Origin: JBPRGG01 sp051418075
GTDB taxonomy: Bacteria; Bacteroidota; Bacteroidia; Cytophagales; Cyclobacteriaceae
Direction of reading: 5' to 3'
Length of the DNA: 64,000 bases
Assembly (NCBI GenBank): GCA_051418075.1
Contig: JBPRGG010000119.1
Span: 25,965-89,964, forward strand
This document shows, piece after piece, positions 44,559 through 53,096 of this stretch (position 1 is its first letter; each line of letters begins with the position of its first letter). The position numbers and the translations under genes are program-made. Under the pieces are notes generated by a model. It did no database searches, had not been told where the DNA came from, and worked only from the letters and a program-made list of their open reading frames with translations.

Positions 44559-45338
44559 TTAATCGCAAATAATTTGATCTTTAAATTTCAGGTTCACGGT
44601 GTTATAATGATTCCAGCCTTTATGGGGAAGAATCTGCTTCAGGAAAATATTCAACTTTCTGAATTTTTCTTCTATATCCTGAGGCTGTCCAAAAATGATT
44701 TTCTGTTTTCCAAGCTGGGGCAGAAAAATAATTCCCCCTTTGGCATCGATTTCGATTTCTGCAATTTCAGCTTTCCAGAATTTATCCTGCTCTATATAGG
44801 AAAGCAGCTCAAGGTAAGCCAAACCACGATTTGACTGATTCAGTCCATCCTTAATGAGCTTCTTCACATATGGCCCCCGCAGGATGACCACTCGTGCAGT
44901 ATAGCGGTCTGAAACAGGCAGGACATCCCCTTCCTGACTAATATATGCATCTGGCCCATCTGTTTGGGATATTCGGGCTAAAGGTCGATTTTGAGCAATG
45001 TTTACAATTAAATTACCTTTCAAATCCCGGTACACTTCTGCATCTTTTACAAATTTGTGCTCTTTTACTTTTAATTCCAGCTGCTTTAAGTTCAGTTCAT
45101 CCAACTCCCGGCCCTTTATCACCAGGCTGCCTCCCTCCGTTAAAAGATCCATGACATCCTTATCATTGATAAAGTAGTTTTCATACTGATTCTGGATCTG
45201 GATAATTATCTTTTGGCAAACCTTGTATTCCTGACGCTTTTCCACCAGACCAATAGAAGCAAACAGGATGATTGCAACTAAAATTGCCTGCAAAGATTTT
45301 CCCAGGTTTTCTGATATTTTTAATTTAAACCGCTTCAT
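44559..45338 (-). CDS. ftsQ: Cell division protein FtsQ
   Basis: This is a bitopic membrane protein of 259 aa: a short cytoplasmic N-terminus, one TM helix (LQAILVAIILFASIGLV), then a periplasmic part with a POTRA-like domain (about 50-120; VKEHKFVKDAEVYRDLKGNL) and the FtsQ beta domain (LELLSYIEQDKFWKAEIAEI). Sequence similarity in this family is weak, so position between murC and ftsA is part of the evidence. Its start overlaps the end of murC by 14 bp. Confidence 0.9.
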   Translation of the reverse strand: MKRFKLKISENLGKSLQAILVAIILFASIGLVEKRQEYKVCQKIIIQIQNQYENYFINDKDVMDLLTEGGSLVIKGRELDELNLKQLELKVKEHKFVKDAEVYRDLKGNLIVNIAQNRPLARISQTDGPDAYISQEGDVLPVSDRYTARVVILRGPYVKKLIKDGLNQSNRGLAYLELLSYIEQDKFWKAEIAEIEIDAKGGIIFLPQLGKQKIIFGQPQDIEEKFRKLNIFLKQILPHKGWNHYNTVNLKFKDQIICD

Positions 45339-46737
45339 ATCCTCCTTCCTTTTGGCTTAACAAAGTATTAATTTCCGGCACCAGTTTATCTATATCCCCA
45401 GCTCCTAAAGTGACCAATACCTGTACATCAAAGCGGCTGAGCAAGCCTTTTAGATTTTCCTTTTTGACCAGCATTTTTTGCCGGGTATCCACTTTATCAT
45501 AGATCAACTTGGCAGTCACTTCAGGAATTGGCTCTTCCCGGGCCGGATAAATATCCAGCAGTATTACATCATCGGCCAGGCTCAGACTTTGACCAAATTC
45601 TTCAGCAAAATCCCTGGTCCTTGAAAATAAGTGAGGCTGAAAAATGGTCATGATCCTTTTCCCCTGATGTAAGGCCCGCACAGATTTTAGCAGGGCTGTG
45701 ATCTCTACCGGGTGATGGGCGTAATCATCAATAAATACCAAACCGGCTGTATTAATAATGTATTCAAACCGCCTTTTCACGCCCCTGAATTCAGCCAGGC
45801 TCTGACTGATCATATCAGGCTCTATACCAACAGACAGACAGGCAACAATGGCTGCCACTGCATTTTCAATATTATGAAATCCAGGTATGGCCAATCGAAT
45901 ATTTCTTATTTCCTGATCATGGTCGAAATAGTCAAACACAAACTGATTTTCTTCCACCCTGATACTGGTGGCAAAAGCCTGAGCCTGCTGAAGATCATAT
46001 TTAATCAGTTCAAGATTTTCTACTCCGTCATCAATCAGATCGTCAGCGATGGAGGATTTAATGATCAGCTTACCGCCCGGTTTGATTTGTCCAATAAAAT
46101 CTTTAAACGACCGGGTCAGGTTGTGCTTATCGCCATAAATATCCAAATGATCTGCATCGGCTGAAGTGATGATGGCCAGGTCAGGATAAAGATTTAAAAA
46201 AGAACGATCATATTCGTCAGCTTCAGCCACTACCAAAGCCTGCTCATTCATCTCACCCTGCAATACCAGGTTGGAATTAAATTTCTGGGTGATCCCCCCC
46301 AGAAAGGCGGCCATATTCCTTCCGGCATCATATAGGATCTGAGCGATCATACTGGAGGTAGTGGTTTTGCCATGTGTACCTGCAACGGCAATGGTAAAGT
46401 ATTCGCGGCTGATCCTACCCAATACCTGGGCTCTTTTTTGTATTTCAAAGCCTTTTTTCTGAAAAAACTGAAGCTGAGGGTGATCAGATGGAATAGCAGG
46501 CGTATAAACCACCAGGACCTTTTCTTTATTGTCCCTGACAAAGGCTGGCAAAGATTCCACCTTGTCCTCAAAGGTCACTTTTATACCTTCCTGTTGCAGC
46601 TGATCAGTAAGCTGAGTGGGAGTTCGGTCGTATCCTGAAACTTCATGTCCTTTGTGACTGAACCATCGGGCCAAAGCACTCATACCTATACCCCCAATAC
46701 CCAAAAAGTAGATCCTATGGTTCTTTGACAGTTTCAT
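45325..46737 (-). CDS. murC: UDP-N-acetylmuramate--L-alanine ligase (MurC)
   Basis: MurC adds the first amino acid to UDP-MurNAc. The 470-aa chain has the N-terminal UDP-binding motif FLGIGGIGMSALARWF, the ATP loop VAGTHGKTTTSSM and the Mur-ligase DDYAHHPVEI. Normal length. It overlaps murG by 4 bp and ftsQ by 14 bp. Confidence 0.97.
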   Translation of the reverse strand: MKLSKNHRIYFLGIGGIGMSALARWFSHKGHEVSGYDRTPTQLTDQLQQEGIKVTFEDKVESLPAFVRDNKEKVLVVYTPAIPSDHPQLQFFQKKGFEIQKRAQVLGRISREYFTIAVAGTHGKTTTSSMIAQILYDAGRNMAAFLGGITQKFNSNLVLQGEMNEQALVVAEADEYDRSFLNLYPDLAIITSADADHLDIYGDKHNLTRSFKDFIGQIKPGGKLIIKSSIADDLIDDGVENLELIKYDLQQAQAFATSIRVEENQFVFDYFDHDQEIRNIRLAIPGFHNIENAVAAIVACLSVGIEPDMISQSLAEFRGVKRRFEYIINTAGLVFIDDYAHHPVEITALLKSVRALHQGKRIMTIFQPHLFSRTRDFAEEFGQSLSLADDVILLDIYPAREEPIPEVTAKLIYDKVDTRQKMLVKKENLKGLLSRFDVQVLVTLGAGDIDKLVPEINTLLSQKEGGYEAV

Positions 46738-47834
46738 TTTAATATCTTTACAATTTCATTTACAATTTCTTCTGCCGCCTTTGGACGGGCCAATTGGGCA
46801 ATTTGCCGACTCAATTGCTGTTGCTCATTTTCATCATTCAGCAGTTTTATAGCCTGATCCACCAGAATTTGAGGAGCTTCCTTGTCCTTTACGATCCAGG
46901 CTGCACCTTTTTGCTCTAAAGCCAGGGCATTTTTAGTTTGATGGTCCTCCGCCACATTAGGAGAAGGCACGAAAATGGTTGGTTTGGCGGCCAAACAAAG
47001 CTCCGAAACAGATAGTGCCCCAGCCCGTGAGATCACTACATCGGCTGCAGCATAGGCCAGGTCCATTTCCCTTAAAAACTCCAGTAACCTGACCTGGGAA
47101 AGATCATGGTTTTTCATTTTTTCCTGGTAATCCCTGAAATAATACCTGCCGGTTTGCCAGATCACCTGTATATCTTGATCAACTAATGTAGAGAAATGAG
47201 CTTCCAGGCTTTGATTCAGGGTGCGAGCGCCTAAACTTCCTCCAATGATTAATAATACCTTCTTATCCTCGCTAAACTTGAAAAACTCAAGCGCCCTGGC
47301 TCTTTTAGCAGGCAAATCAGCAATATCCTTCCTCACAGGATTTCCGGTAAATATAATTTTATCAGCCGGAAAGAAACGGTCCATATGATCATGAGCCACA
47401 CAAATTTTGCTGGCTCTGCCTGCCAATAACTTATTGGTAATTCCGGGATAGGAATTCTGTTCCTGAATAAGAGAGGGAATGCCTCTGCGTGAAGCAACAA
47501 ACAACAAGGGACCGCTGGCATAGCCACCTACTCCCACAGCTGCATCAGGTTTGAAATCACGGATGATCTTTCCTGCTTTTTGTAAACTTGAAAGCACTTT
47601 GAAAGGAAAGGAAAGGTTGTCCAGGCTGATCTTTCGCTGTAATCCGCTGATCCATAACCCTTTAATCGGATAACCTGATTCCGGTACTTTCTCCATTTCC
47701 ATCCTGCCCCTGGCTCCCACGAAAAGGATCTCAGCCTCAGGAAACTTCTCCCTGAACTTATCAGCAATAGCTATCGCGGGATAAATGTGTCCCCCGGTTC
47801 CTCCTCCACTGATAATTAATCGATATGGTCGTAT
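46734..47834 (-). CDS. murG: UDP-GlcNAc:lipid I transferase MurG, non-canonical start
   Basis: MurG makes lipid II at the inner membrane. The donor and acceptor motifs are present: SGGGTGGHIYPAIAIAD at the N-terminus, GVGGYASGPLLF, QEQNSYPGITNKLL, IGGSLGARTLN and ISRAGALSVSEL. The essential glycine loop lies upstream of the first GTG (47720), so that GTG cannot be the start. Between the in-frame stop at 47885 and this loop there is no ATG, GTG, TTG or CTG, only ATA (47858, 47834) and ATT (47846, 47843). I mark ATA at 47834, which gives an N-terminus RPYRLIISGGG after the initiator and 366 aa, typical for the family. ATT at 47843 is an alternative. It follows ftsW by 29 bp. Confidence 0.93.
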   Translation of the reverse strand: MRPYRLIISGGGTGGHIYPAIAIADKFREKFPEAEILFVGARGRMEMEKVPESGYPIKGLWISGLQRKISLDNLSFPFKVLSSLQKAGKIIRDFKPDAAVGVGGYASGPLLFVASRRGIPSLIQEQNSYPGITNKLLAGRASKICVAHDHMDRFFPADKIIFTGNPVRKDIADLPAKRARALEFFKFSEDKKVLLIIGGSLGARTLNQSLEAHFSTLVDQDIQVIWQTGRYYFRDYQEKMKNHDLSQVRLLEFLREMDLAYAAADVVISRAGALSVSELCLAAKPTIFVPSPNVAEDHQTKNALALEQKGAAWIVKDKEAPQILVDQAIKLLNDENEQQQLSRQIAQLARPKAAEEIVNEIVKILK

Positions 47835-47863
47835 CTGTGCAATAATTCTATTATTTATGGTTG

Positions 47864-49018
47864 TTAAGCTGCTTTGGCAACATTATGGTCTTTTTCTAAT
47901 TTGAAATTCATTTCGCTTTCAGTACTGCGGCTGACGCTTAATATAATACCGATCGACAGTCCGGTAAAAAGCAGGGAAGTTCCTCCCATACTGATCATGG
48001 GCAAAGGTAATCCTGTAATAGGCCCCAGCCCCACTACCACGGCCATATTGATCAATGCCTGTAATACGATGGCAAAGCTTAGCCCGGCCGACAAAAGTCC
48101 TCCAAATGCTTTTTCACTTCGTGCTGCTACCCTCATGCCCCGGTATAGCAAGATCAGATACAAAAGCAACACAAAGCCACCTCCTACCAGGCCATATTCT
48201 TCAATGATTATGGCATAGATGAAGTCATCATAAGAGTTTGGTAAAAAATTACGCTGATCACTCTGTCCCGGCCCCTTACCGGTGAGTCCACCCGTGGCAA
48301 TGGCTATATAGCTTTGTTTGGCCTGAAATTCTATTTCATCTTTATTAAAAAAATCCTCAATACGACTGATCACTGTTTCGCCCCTTTGCCCAATCGAATA
48401 GGCTACCCCACCAGCTAAAGCTCCCACAAATACCAGCATTATCAAATATTTTAATGGAACCCTGCCTATGAAAAGTAATAAAAGACAGGTGACAAACAGC
48501 AGGATGGCCGAACTGAAATTGGTCATGGCGATCAAACCGCAAATCAAGCCGCACCAGATCAGCATTGGGATCAGTGAATCCTTGAAATCCTTGATGTTTT
48601 GTTGTCTTTTGGCTAACATGCTGGCCAGGTTGGCAATAAGGGCCAATTTAGCCAGGTCCATGGGTTGAAATGCCTGGTTGATAATGGGTATTGTAATGGA
48701 ACGAGATGCATCATTAAAATTTGTACCAAATTTCCAGGCTATAAACAGTAAGGGAACAGAAAAAATCAGGGCTAATCTTGACAGGGAGGAATAATACCTG
48801 TAATCAATCTTATGGGCAAACCACATAGCGCCGATGGCCAGGGCTACCAGGAAAGAATGTTTGACCAGGTAATGCTCGGTGTTACCTTGCATCATTTTGT
48901 AGGCTAGGCTTCCAGTGGCGCTGTATACTACCAGTATTCCAAAAATGGATAAAGCAAAGATCACTAACCAGATAATCGGATCTCCTTTAAAATTTCTATA
49001 AAACCATTCCTTAGTCAT
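47864..49018 (-). CDS. ftsW: Septal peptidoglycan polymerase FtsW
   Basis: This is a SEDS-family glycosyltransferase of 384 aa with about ten TM helices. It polymerises lipid II together with the class B PBP encoded upstream. SEDS signatures include FQPMDLAKLALIANLASML, GLTGKGPGQSDQRNFLPNSY, DFIYAIIIEEYGLVGGGFVL and TGLPLPMISMGGTSLLF. It lies 10 bp after murD. Confidence 0.96.
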   Translation of the reverse strand: MTKEWFYRNFKGDPIIWLVIFALSIFGILVVYSATGSLAYKMMQGNTEHYLVKHSFLVALAIGAMWFAHKIDYRYYSSLSRLALIFSVPLLFIAWKFGTNFNDASRSITIPIINQAFQPMDLAKLALIANLASMLAKRQQNIKDFKDSLIPMLIWCGLICGLIAMTNFSSAILLFVTCLLLLFIGRVPLKYLIMLVFVGALAGGVAYSIGQRGETVISRIEDFFNKDEIEFQAKQSYIAIATGGLTGKGPGQSDQRNFLPNSYDDFIYAIIIEEYGLVGGGFVLLLYLILLYRGMRVAARSEKAFGGLLSAGLSFAIVLQALINMAVVVGLGPITGLPLPMISMGGTSLLFTGLSIGIILSVSRSTESEMNFKLEKDHNVAKAA

Positions 49019-49028
49019 AACACGGTAT

Positions 49029-50381
49029 TTAAATTGCCTTACTATTTTTCAATTTTAAAACAGCCTGTTTAAATTGATCGCCCCGGTCTTCATAATTTTT
49101 GAAAAGATCAAAGCTGGCACACGCCGGAGAAAGAATGACCGTATCACCGGGCAGAGCCAGGGCCAGGGCGGCTTCCACTGCCTGATCTGCCCGACTGGTT
49201 TCTACCAGGTCCGGATAGTTACTGCCAAAAGCCCGCACAATCTTTTGATTATCAAGACCTAAGCACACTATTTTTTTTACTTTTTGGGTGACCAGATGGT
49301 GGATTTTTTCATAATCATTTCCTTTATCCTGTCCTCCCACTATCCAAACAACTGGTTTGGAAAAACTTTCCAGGGCATAAAAAACAGCATCAATATTGGT
49401 AGCTTTGGAATCATTAATGAAATTCACACCATTGACCTGCCCTACCCATTCCATACGGTGAGCTGCATTTTTGAAGCTGGCCAGGCCGGAAATTATCTCC
49501 TCCCTGGATAGACCTAAAAGTCCGGCTGTTGAAATAGCAGCCATACTGTTTACCAGGTTATGCTTTCCTTTTAAGGTCAAGGCCTTATCTTCAATTTGCC
49601 AATGCTGATCCTTATACCGGAAATGCATAAGATGATCCTGGTAAAAAGCACCGGGAGATACTTCATTTTGCAGAGATAATGGAAACAACTTTGCTTTAAT
49701 CTGCCTTTCTGAAAGCGCTTTATTTATATTTGGATCATCTATAAAATGAATAAAGGTATCCCGGTTGGTCATTTGCTGTACCGACCTGAATTTGGCATTG
49801 ATATAAAGCTCCATCTGGTTTTCATAGCGATCCAGGTGATCCGGGGTGATATTCAACAATACAGCAATGTCTGCCTTAAACCCGTACATATCATCCAGTT
49901 GAAAACTGCTAACTTCCAGCACATAATATTCATAGCTATCTTCGATCACCATACGGGCAAAGCTGTTCCCTACATTACCCCCCACCCCTACATTTAAACC
50001 TGCCTGACGTAATAAATGATAAGTCAACAGGGTGGTAGTAGTTTTGCCATTGGTACCGGTGATCAGAATAATTTTGGCATCGGTAAACCTGAAGGCAAAT
50101 TCAAGTTCAGAAATGACCGGGATATTTTTATGTCTGATCATTTGTATGACAGGGGTTTTTTCCGGGATTCCCGGACTCTTTACCACCTCATCAGCTGCCA
50201 AAATTAAAGATTCTGTATGCTGTCCTGATTCAAATTGAATTTGTTCCTGTTCAAGCAGCTTCCGATAATTTGGCTTTATAGTGCCCTGGTCTGAAACAAA
50301 CACATCATACCCTCTGGCTTTGCCCAGCAAGGCAGCCCCAATCCCACTTTCTCCAGCACCAAGTATGACAAGTTTTTTCAT
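49029..50381 (-). CDS. murD: UDP-MurNAc-L-Ala--D-Glu ligase (MurD)
   Basis: This 450-aa Mur ligase adds D-glutamate. The N-terminal VILGAGESGIGAALLG is the UDP-binding loop; the ATP loop is ITGTNGKTTTTLL; further motifs are GNVGNSFARM, NITPDHLDRYE and NDSKATNIDAV, with ILSPACASFDLF at the C-terminus. Normal length. A gap of 37 bp separates it from mraY, the second longest inside the operon. Confidence 0.97.
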   Translation of the reverse strand: MKKLVILGAGESGIGAALLGKARGYDVFVSDQGTIKPNYRKLLEQEQIQFESGQHTESLILAADEVVKSPGIPEKTPVIQMIRHKNIPVISELEFAFRFTDAKIILITGTNGKTTTTLLTYHLLRQAGLNVGVGGNVGNSFARMVIEDSYEYYVLEVSSFQLDDMYGFKADIAVLLNITPDHLDRYENQMELYINAKFRSVQQMTNRDTFIHFIDDPNINKALSERQIKAKLFPLSLQNEVSPGAFYQDHLMHFRYKDQHWQIEDKALTLKGKHNLVNSMAAISTAGLLGLSREEIISGLASFKNAAHRMEWVGQVNGVNFINDSKATNIDAVFYALESFSKPVVWIVGGQDKGNDYEKIHHLVTQKVKKIVCLGLDNQKIVRAFGSNYPDLVETSRADQAVEAALALALPGDTVILSPACASFDLFKNYEDRGDQFKQAVLKLKNSKAI

Positions 50382-50418
50382 TCTTTCACTTTATTTAGTA
50401 ATCCATTCATATTCCCTT

Positions 50419-51633
50419 CTATCTTAATTTTAAGGTAGCCAGGGAAAAAATAGCTAGCAGGATTCCCACAATCCAAAACCTGGTTACTATTTTAGCCTCA
50501 TGTAAATTTTTCTTCTGATAATGATGGTGAAGGGGCGCCATCAAAAAGATCCGCCTGCCTTCTCCGAATTTCTTTTTGGTATATCTGAAATAGCTTACCT
50601 GTATAATTACCGATATATTTTCGATCAGAAATATGCCGCACAAAATAGGGATCAGCAACTCCTTGCGAATGGTTAAAGCCAGCACTGCAATGATTGCTCC
50701 CAGGGAAAGACTGCCGGTATCACCCATAAAAACCTGGGCCGGATAGGTATTGTACCACAAAAAGCCAACACAAGCCCCCACAAAAGCAGTACAAAAAATC
50801 GTGAGTTCTCCCGATCTGGGAATGTACATGATGTTCAGATAGTCTGATGCGATTACGTTACCTGACAGCCAGGCAAATATGGCCAGGGTTAATCCGATGA
50901 TGGCTGAGGTGCCGGCAGCCAATCCGTCAATACCATCGGTAATATTGGCCCCATTGGAAACGGCCATAACAATAATGATCACAATCGGTATATATACCAG
51001 GTAGGAAAACTGATCATCCAGGAAAAACAGCAGTTCTTCGTAATTAAATTCATTGTTTTTGAAAAAAGGTATGGTCGTCTTCATGGATTTCACGTCTACA
51101 TATTCATATCCTTCCACTATTTCCCCGTGTACTACAGAAAAAGTGTCCTGAAATTGTCTCACCACTACATCATCATTGAAAAATAAGGTCAGCCCCACAA
51201 TTAAGCCTAATCCGATCTGTCCCACGATCTTAAATCTTCCGGCCAGTCCTTTTTTATCTTTTTTAAACACCTTGATATAGTCGTCCATAAAACCTACCAT
51301 TCCCATCCATAAAGTGGAAATCAACATCAGGATAATATAAATATTGTCCAGTTTGGCAAATAGCAAAGTGGGCACAACGATGGCAGCAATTATTATGATC
51401 CCACCCATGGTTGGAGTTCCTGCTTTTTCAATTTGTCCCTGCAGACCCAGATCCCTGATGGACTCTCCCACCTGTTTTTTACGCAGCAAATTAATCAGAT
51501 TCTTGCCAAAAGTGATGGTAATTAAAAGGGAAAGCGTGGCAGCCATTCCAGCCCGGAAAGAAATAAACTGGAAAACCTGTGCCCCCATCAGGTTAAACTC
51601 CTGGTCCAGATATGTAAACAGATAGTATAACAT
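50419..51633 (-). CDS. mraY: Phospho-MurNAc-pentapeptide translocase MraY
   Basis: MraY makes lipid I from UDP-MurNAc-pentapeptide and undecaprenyl phosphate. The 404-aa polytopic protein shows TPTMGGIIIIAAIV, the aspartate motif GFMDDYIKVFKKDKKGL, NGANITDGIDGLAAG and the PLHHHYQ histidine motif. A periplasmic insert of about 50 residues (near 165-215, FQDTFSVVHGEIVEGYEY) is typical of Bacteroidota MraY. It shares one base with murE. Confidence 0.97.
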   Translation of the reverse strand: MLYYLFTYLDQEFNLMGAQVFQFISFRAGMAATLSLLITITFGKNLINLLRKKQVGESIRDLGLQGQIEKAGTPTMGGIIIIAAIVVPTLLFAKLDNIYIILMLISTLWMGMVGFMDDYIKVFKKDKKGLAGRFKIVGQIGLGLIVGLTLFFNDDVVVRQFQDTFSVVHGEIVEGYEYVDVKSMKTTIPFFKNNEFNYEELLFFLDDQFSYLVYIPIVIIIVMAVSNGANITDGIDGLAAGTSAIIGLTLAIFAWLSGNVIASDYLNIMYIPRSGELTIFCTAFVGACVGFLWYNTYPAQVFMGDTGSLSLGAIIAVLALTIRKELLIPILCGIFLIENISVIIQVSYFRYTKKKFGEGRRIFLMAPLHHHYQKKNLHEAKIVTRFWIVGILLAIFSLATLKLR

Positions 51634-53096
51634 CAGCCAAACATTAGATTTAACATTTCACTTAAAATTTCCCGGTCATCAAAAGGATGTTTTACTCCTT
51701 TAATTTCCTGATAGGTTTCATGTCCTTTTCCTGCCACCAGGATGATATCATGATCAGAGGCCAGGGAACAGGCGGTTTTTATAGCCTCCCTTCGATCAAT
51801 TATTTCCAGCACTTTTTTAAAATTGCTGGCACTCACTCCTGCCCTCATATCTTCAATGATCTTAGCAGGATCTTCGTGGCGGGGATTATCCGAGGTCATT
51901 ATTACCCGGTTACTATAATTACAAGCTATACCAGCCATTTCCGGTCGTTTTCCTTTATCCCGGTTTCCTCCGCATCCTACTACCGTAATGACCTGTTCAT
52001 TGCCTGTTCGAAGTATATTAATGGTTTTTAAAACATTTTCCAGGGCATCCGGCGTATGGGCATAATCCACAATGGCGGTTATGTTAGAGCGGGAATTCAC
52101 CTGCTCAAATCTACCGGAAGCTCCTTTGAGACTGGATAATTCGGTCAGAACCTCATCAGGGTATTCATCCAGCAACACAGCCGTACCATATACTGCCAAA
52201 ATATTATAGGCATTAAAATCACCTATCAGTTGAAACCAGGCCATTACATTTTCTATATCCAATTCCAGTCCCTGTAGGGTGTTGGATACAATTTTGGCCT
52301 TGAAATTACTCATGGTTTTAAGGCCAAAATTCCTTTTGGCTGCCTTGGTGTTCTGCACCATGACCTCGCTTCGCTTATCATCTGCATTGACCAGGGCAAA
52401 AGCCGAAGAGGGTAAATCATCAAAAAGCTTCTTTTTTGCTTTAATATAGGCATCAAAAGTCTGATGGTAGTCCAGGTGATCACGCGAGATGTTGGTAAAT
52501 ACAGCTACTTTAAATTCAAGTCCGGTAATCCGTTCCTGCACGATGGCATGTGAACTGGCTTCCATAAAACAATGGGTGCAACCGGCCTTTACCATCCGGT
52601 CCAACAACTGATTGATCTGAATAGCATCAGGAGTGGTATGGGTGGAGGGTATAATTTCTTCGTTGATCTTGTTTTCCACGGTGGACAACATCCCAACATT
52701 ATAGCCAAGCTTACGGAAAAGCTGATGAAGCAGCGTAACCACGGTGGTTTTTCCATTAGTTCCTGTGACACCAACCAGGTTGAGCCGGGCTGATGGATTG
52801 CCATAATAATTGGATGCCGCTACAGCCAGGGCTTTTGCACTGTTTTCCACCTGGATAAAAACCACATTTTCGGGCCAGGAGGCAGGCATTTTTTCTACCA
52901 TCACCGCTGCTGCCCCCTTTTCCAGGGCCTGTTCGATATAATCGTGTCCATCTGCCTGAGTACCGGTCAAGGCAATAAAAAGGCTTCCTTCTTCCACCTG
53001 CCTGGAATCAAAGCAGATATTCTTTACCTCCAGATCAGTTTTGCCGGTTACTGATAAGAGAGATACCTTGTACAATATTTCTTTTAAGTTGGCCAT
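51633..53096 (-). CDS. murE: UDP-MurNAc-L-Ala-D-Glu--diaminopimelate ligase (MurE)
   Basis: This 487-aa Mur ligase adds the third stem residue. The ATP loop is GVTGTNGKTTVVTLL, and a lysine-containing loop appears in SRDHLDYHQTFDAYIKAKKK. The substrate motif is DNPRHEDP, the DNPR form that selects meso-diaminopimelate, so the peptidoglycan should be of DAP type. It overlaps ftsI by 13 bp. Confidence 0.97.
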   Translation of the reverse strand: MANLKEILYKVSLLSVTGKTDLEVKNICFDSRQVEEGSLFIALTGTQADGHDYIEQALEKGAAAVMVEKMPASWPENVVFIQVENSAKALAVAASNYYGNPSARLNLVGVTGTNGKTTVVTLLHQLFRKLGYNVGMLSTVENKINEEIIPSTHTTPDAIQINQLLDRMVKAGCTHCFMEASSHAIVQERITGLEFKVAVFTNISRDHLDYHQTFDAYIKAKKKLFDDLPSSAFALVNADDKRSEVMVQNTKAAKRNFGLKTMSNFKAKIVSNTLQGLELDIENVMAWFQLIGDFNAYNILAVYGTAVLLDEYPDEVLTELSSLKGASGRFEQVNSRSNITAIVDYAHTPDALENVLKTINILRTGNEQVITVVGCGGNRDKGKRPEMAGIACNYSNRVIMTSDNPRHEDPAKIIEDMRAGVSASNFKKVLEIIDRREAIKTACSLASDHDIILVAGKGHETYQEIKGVKHPFDDREILSEMLNLMFG

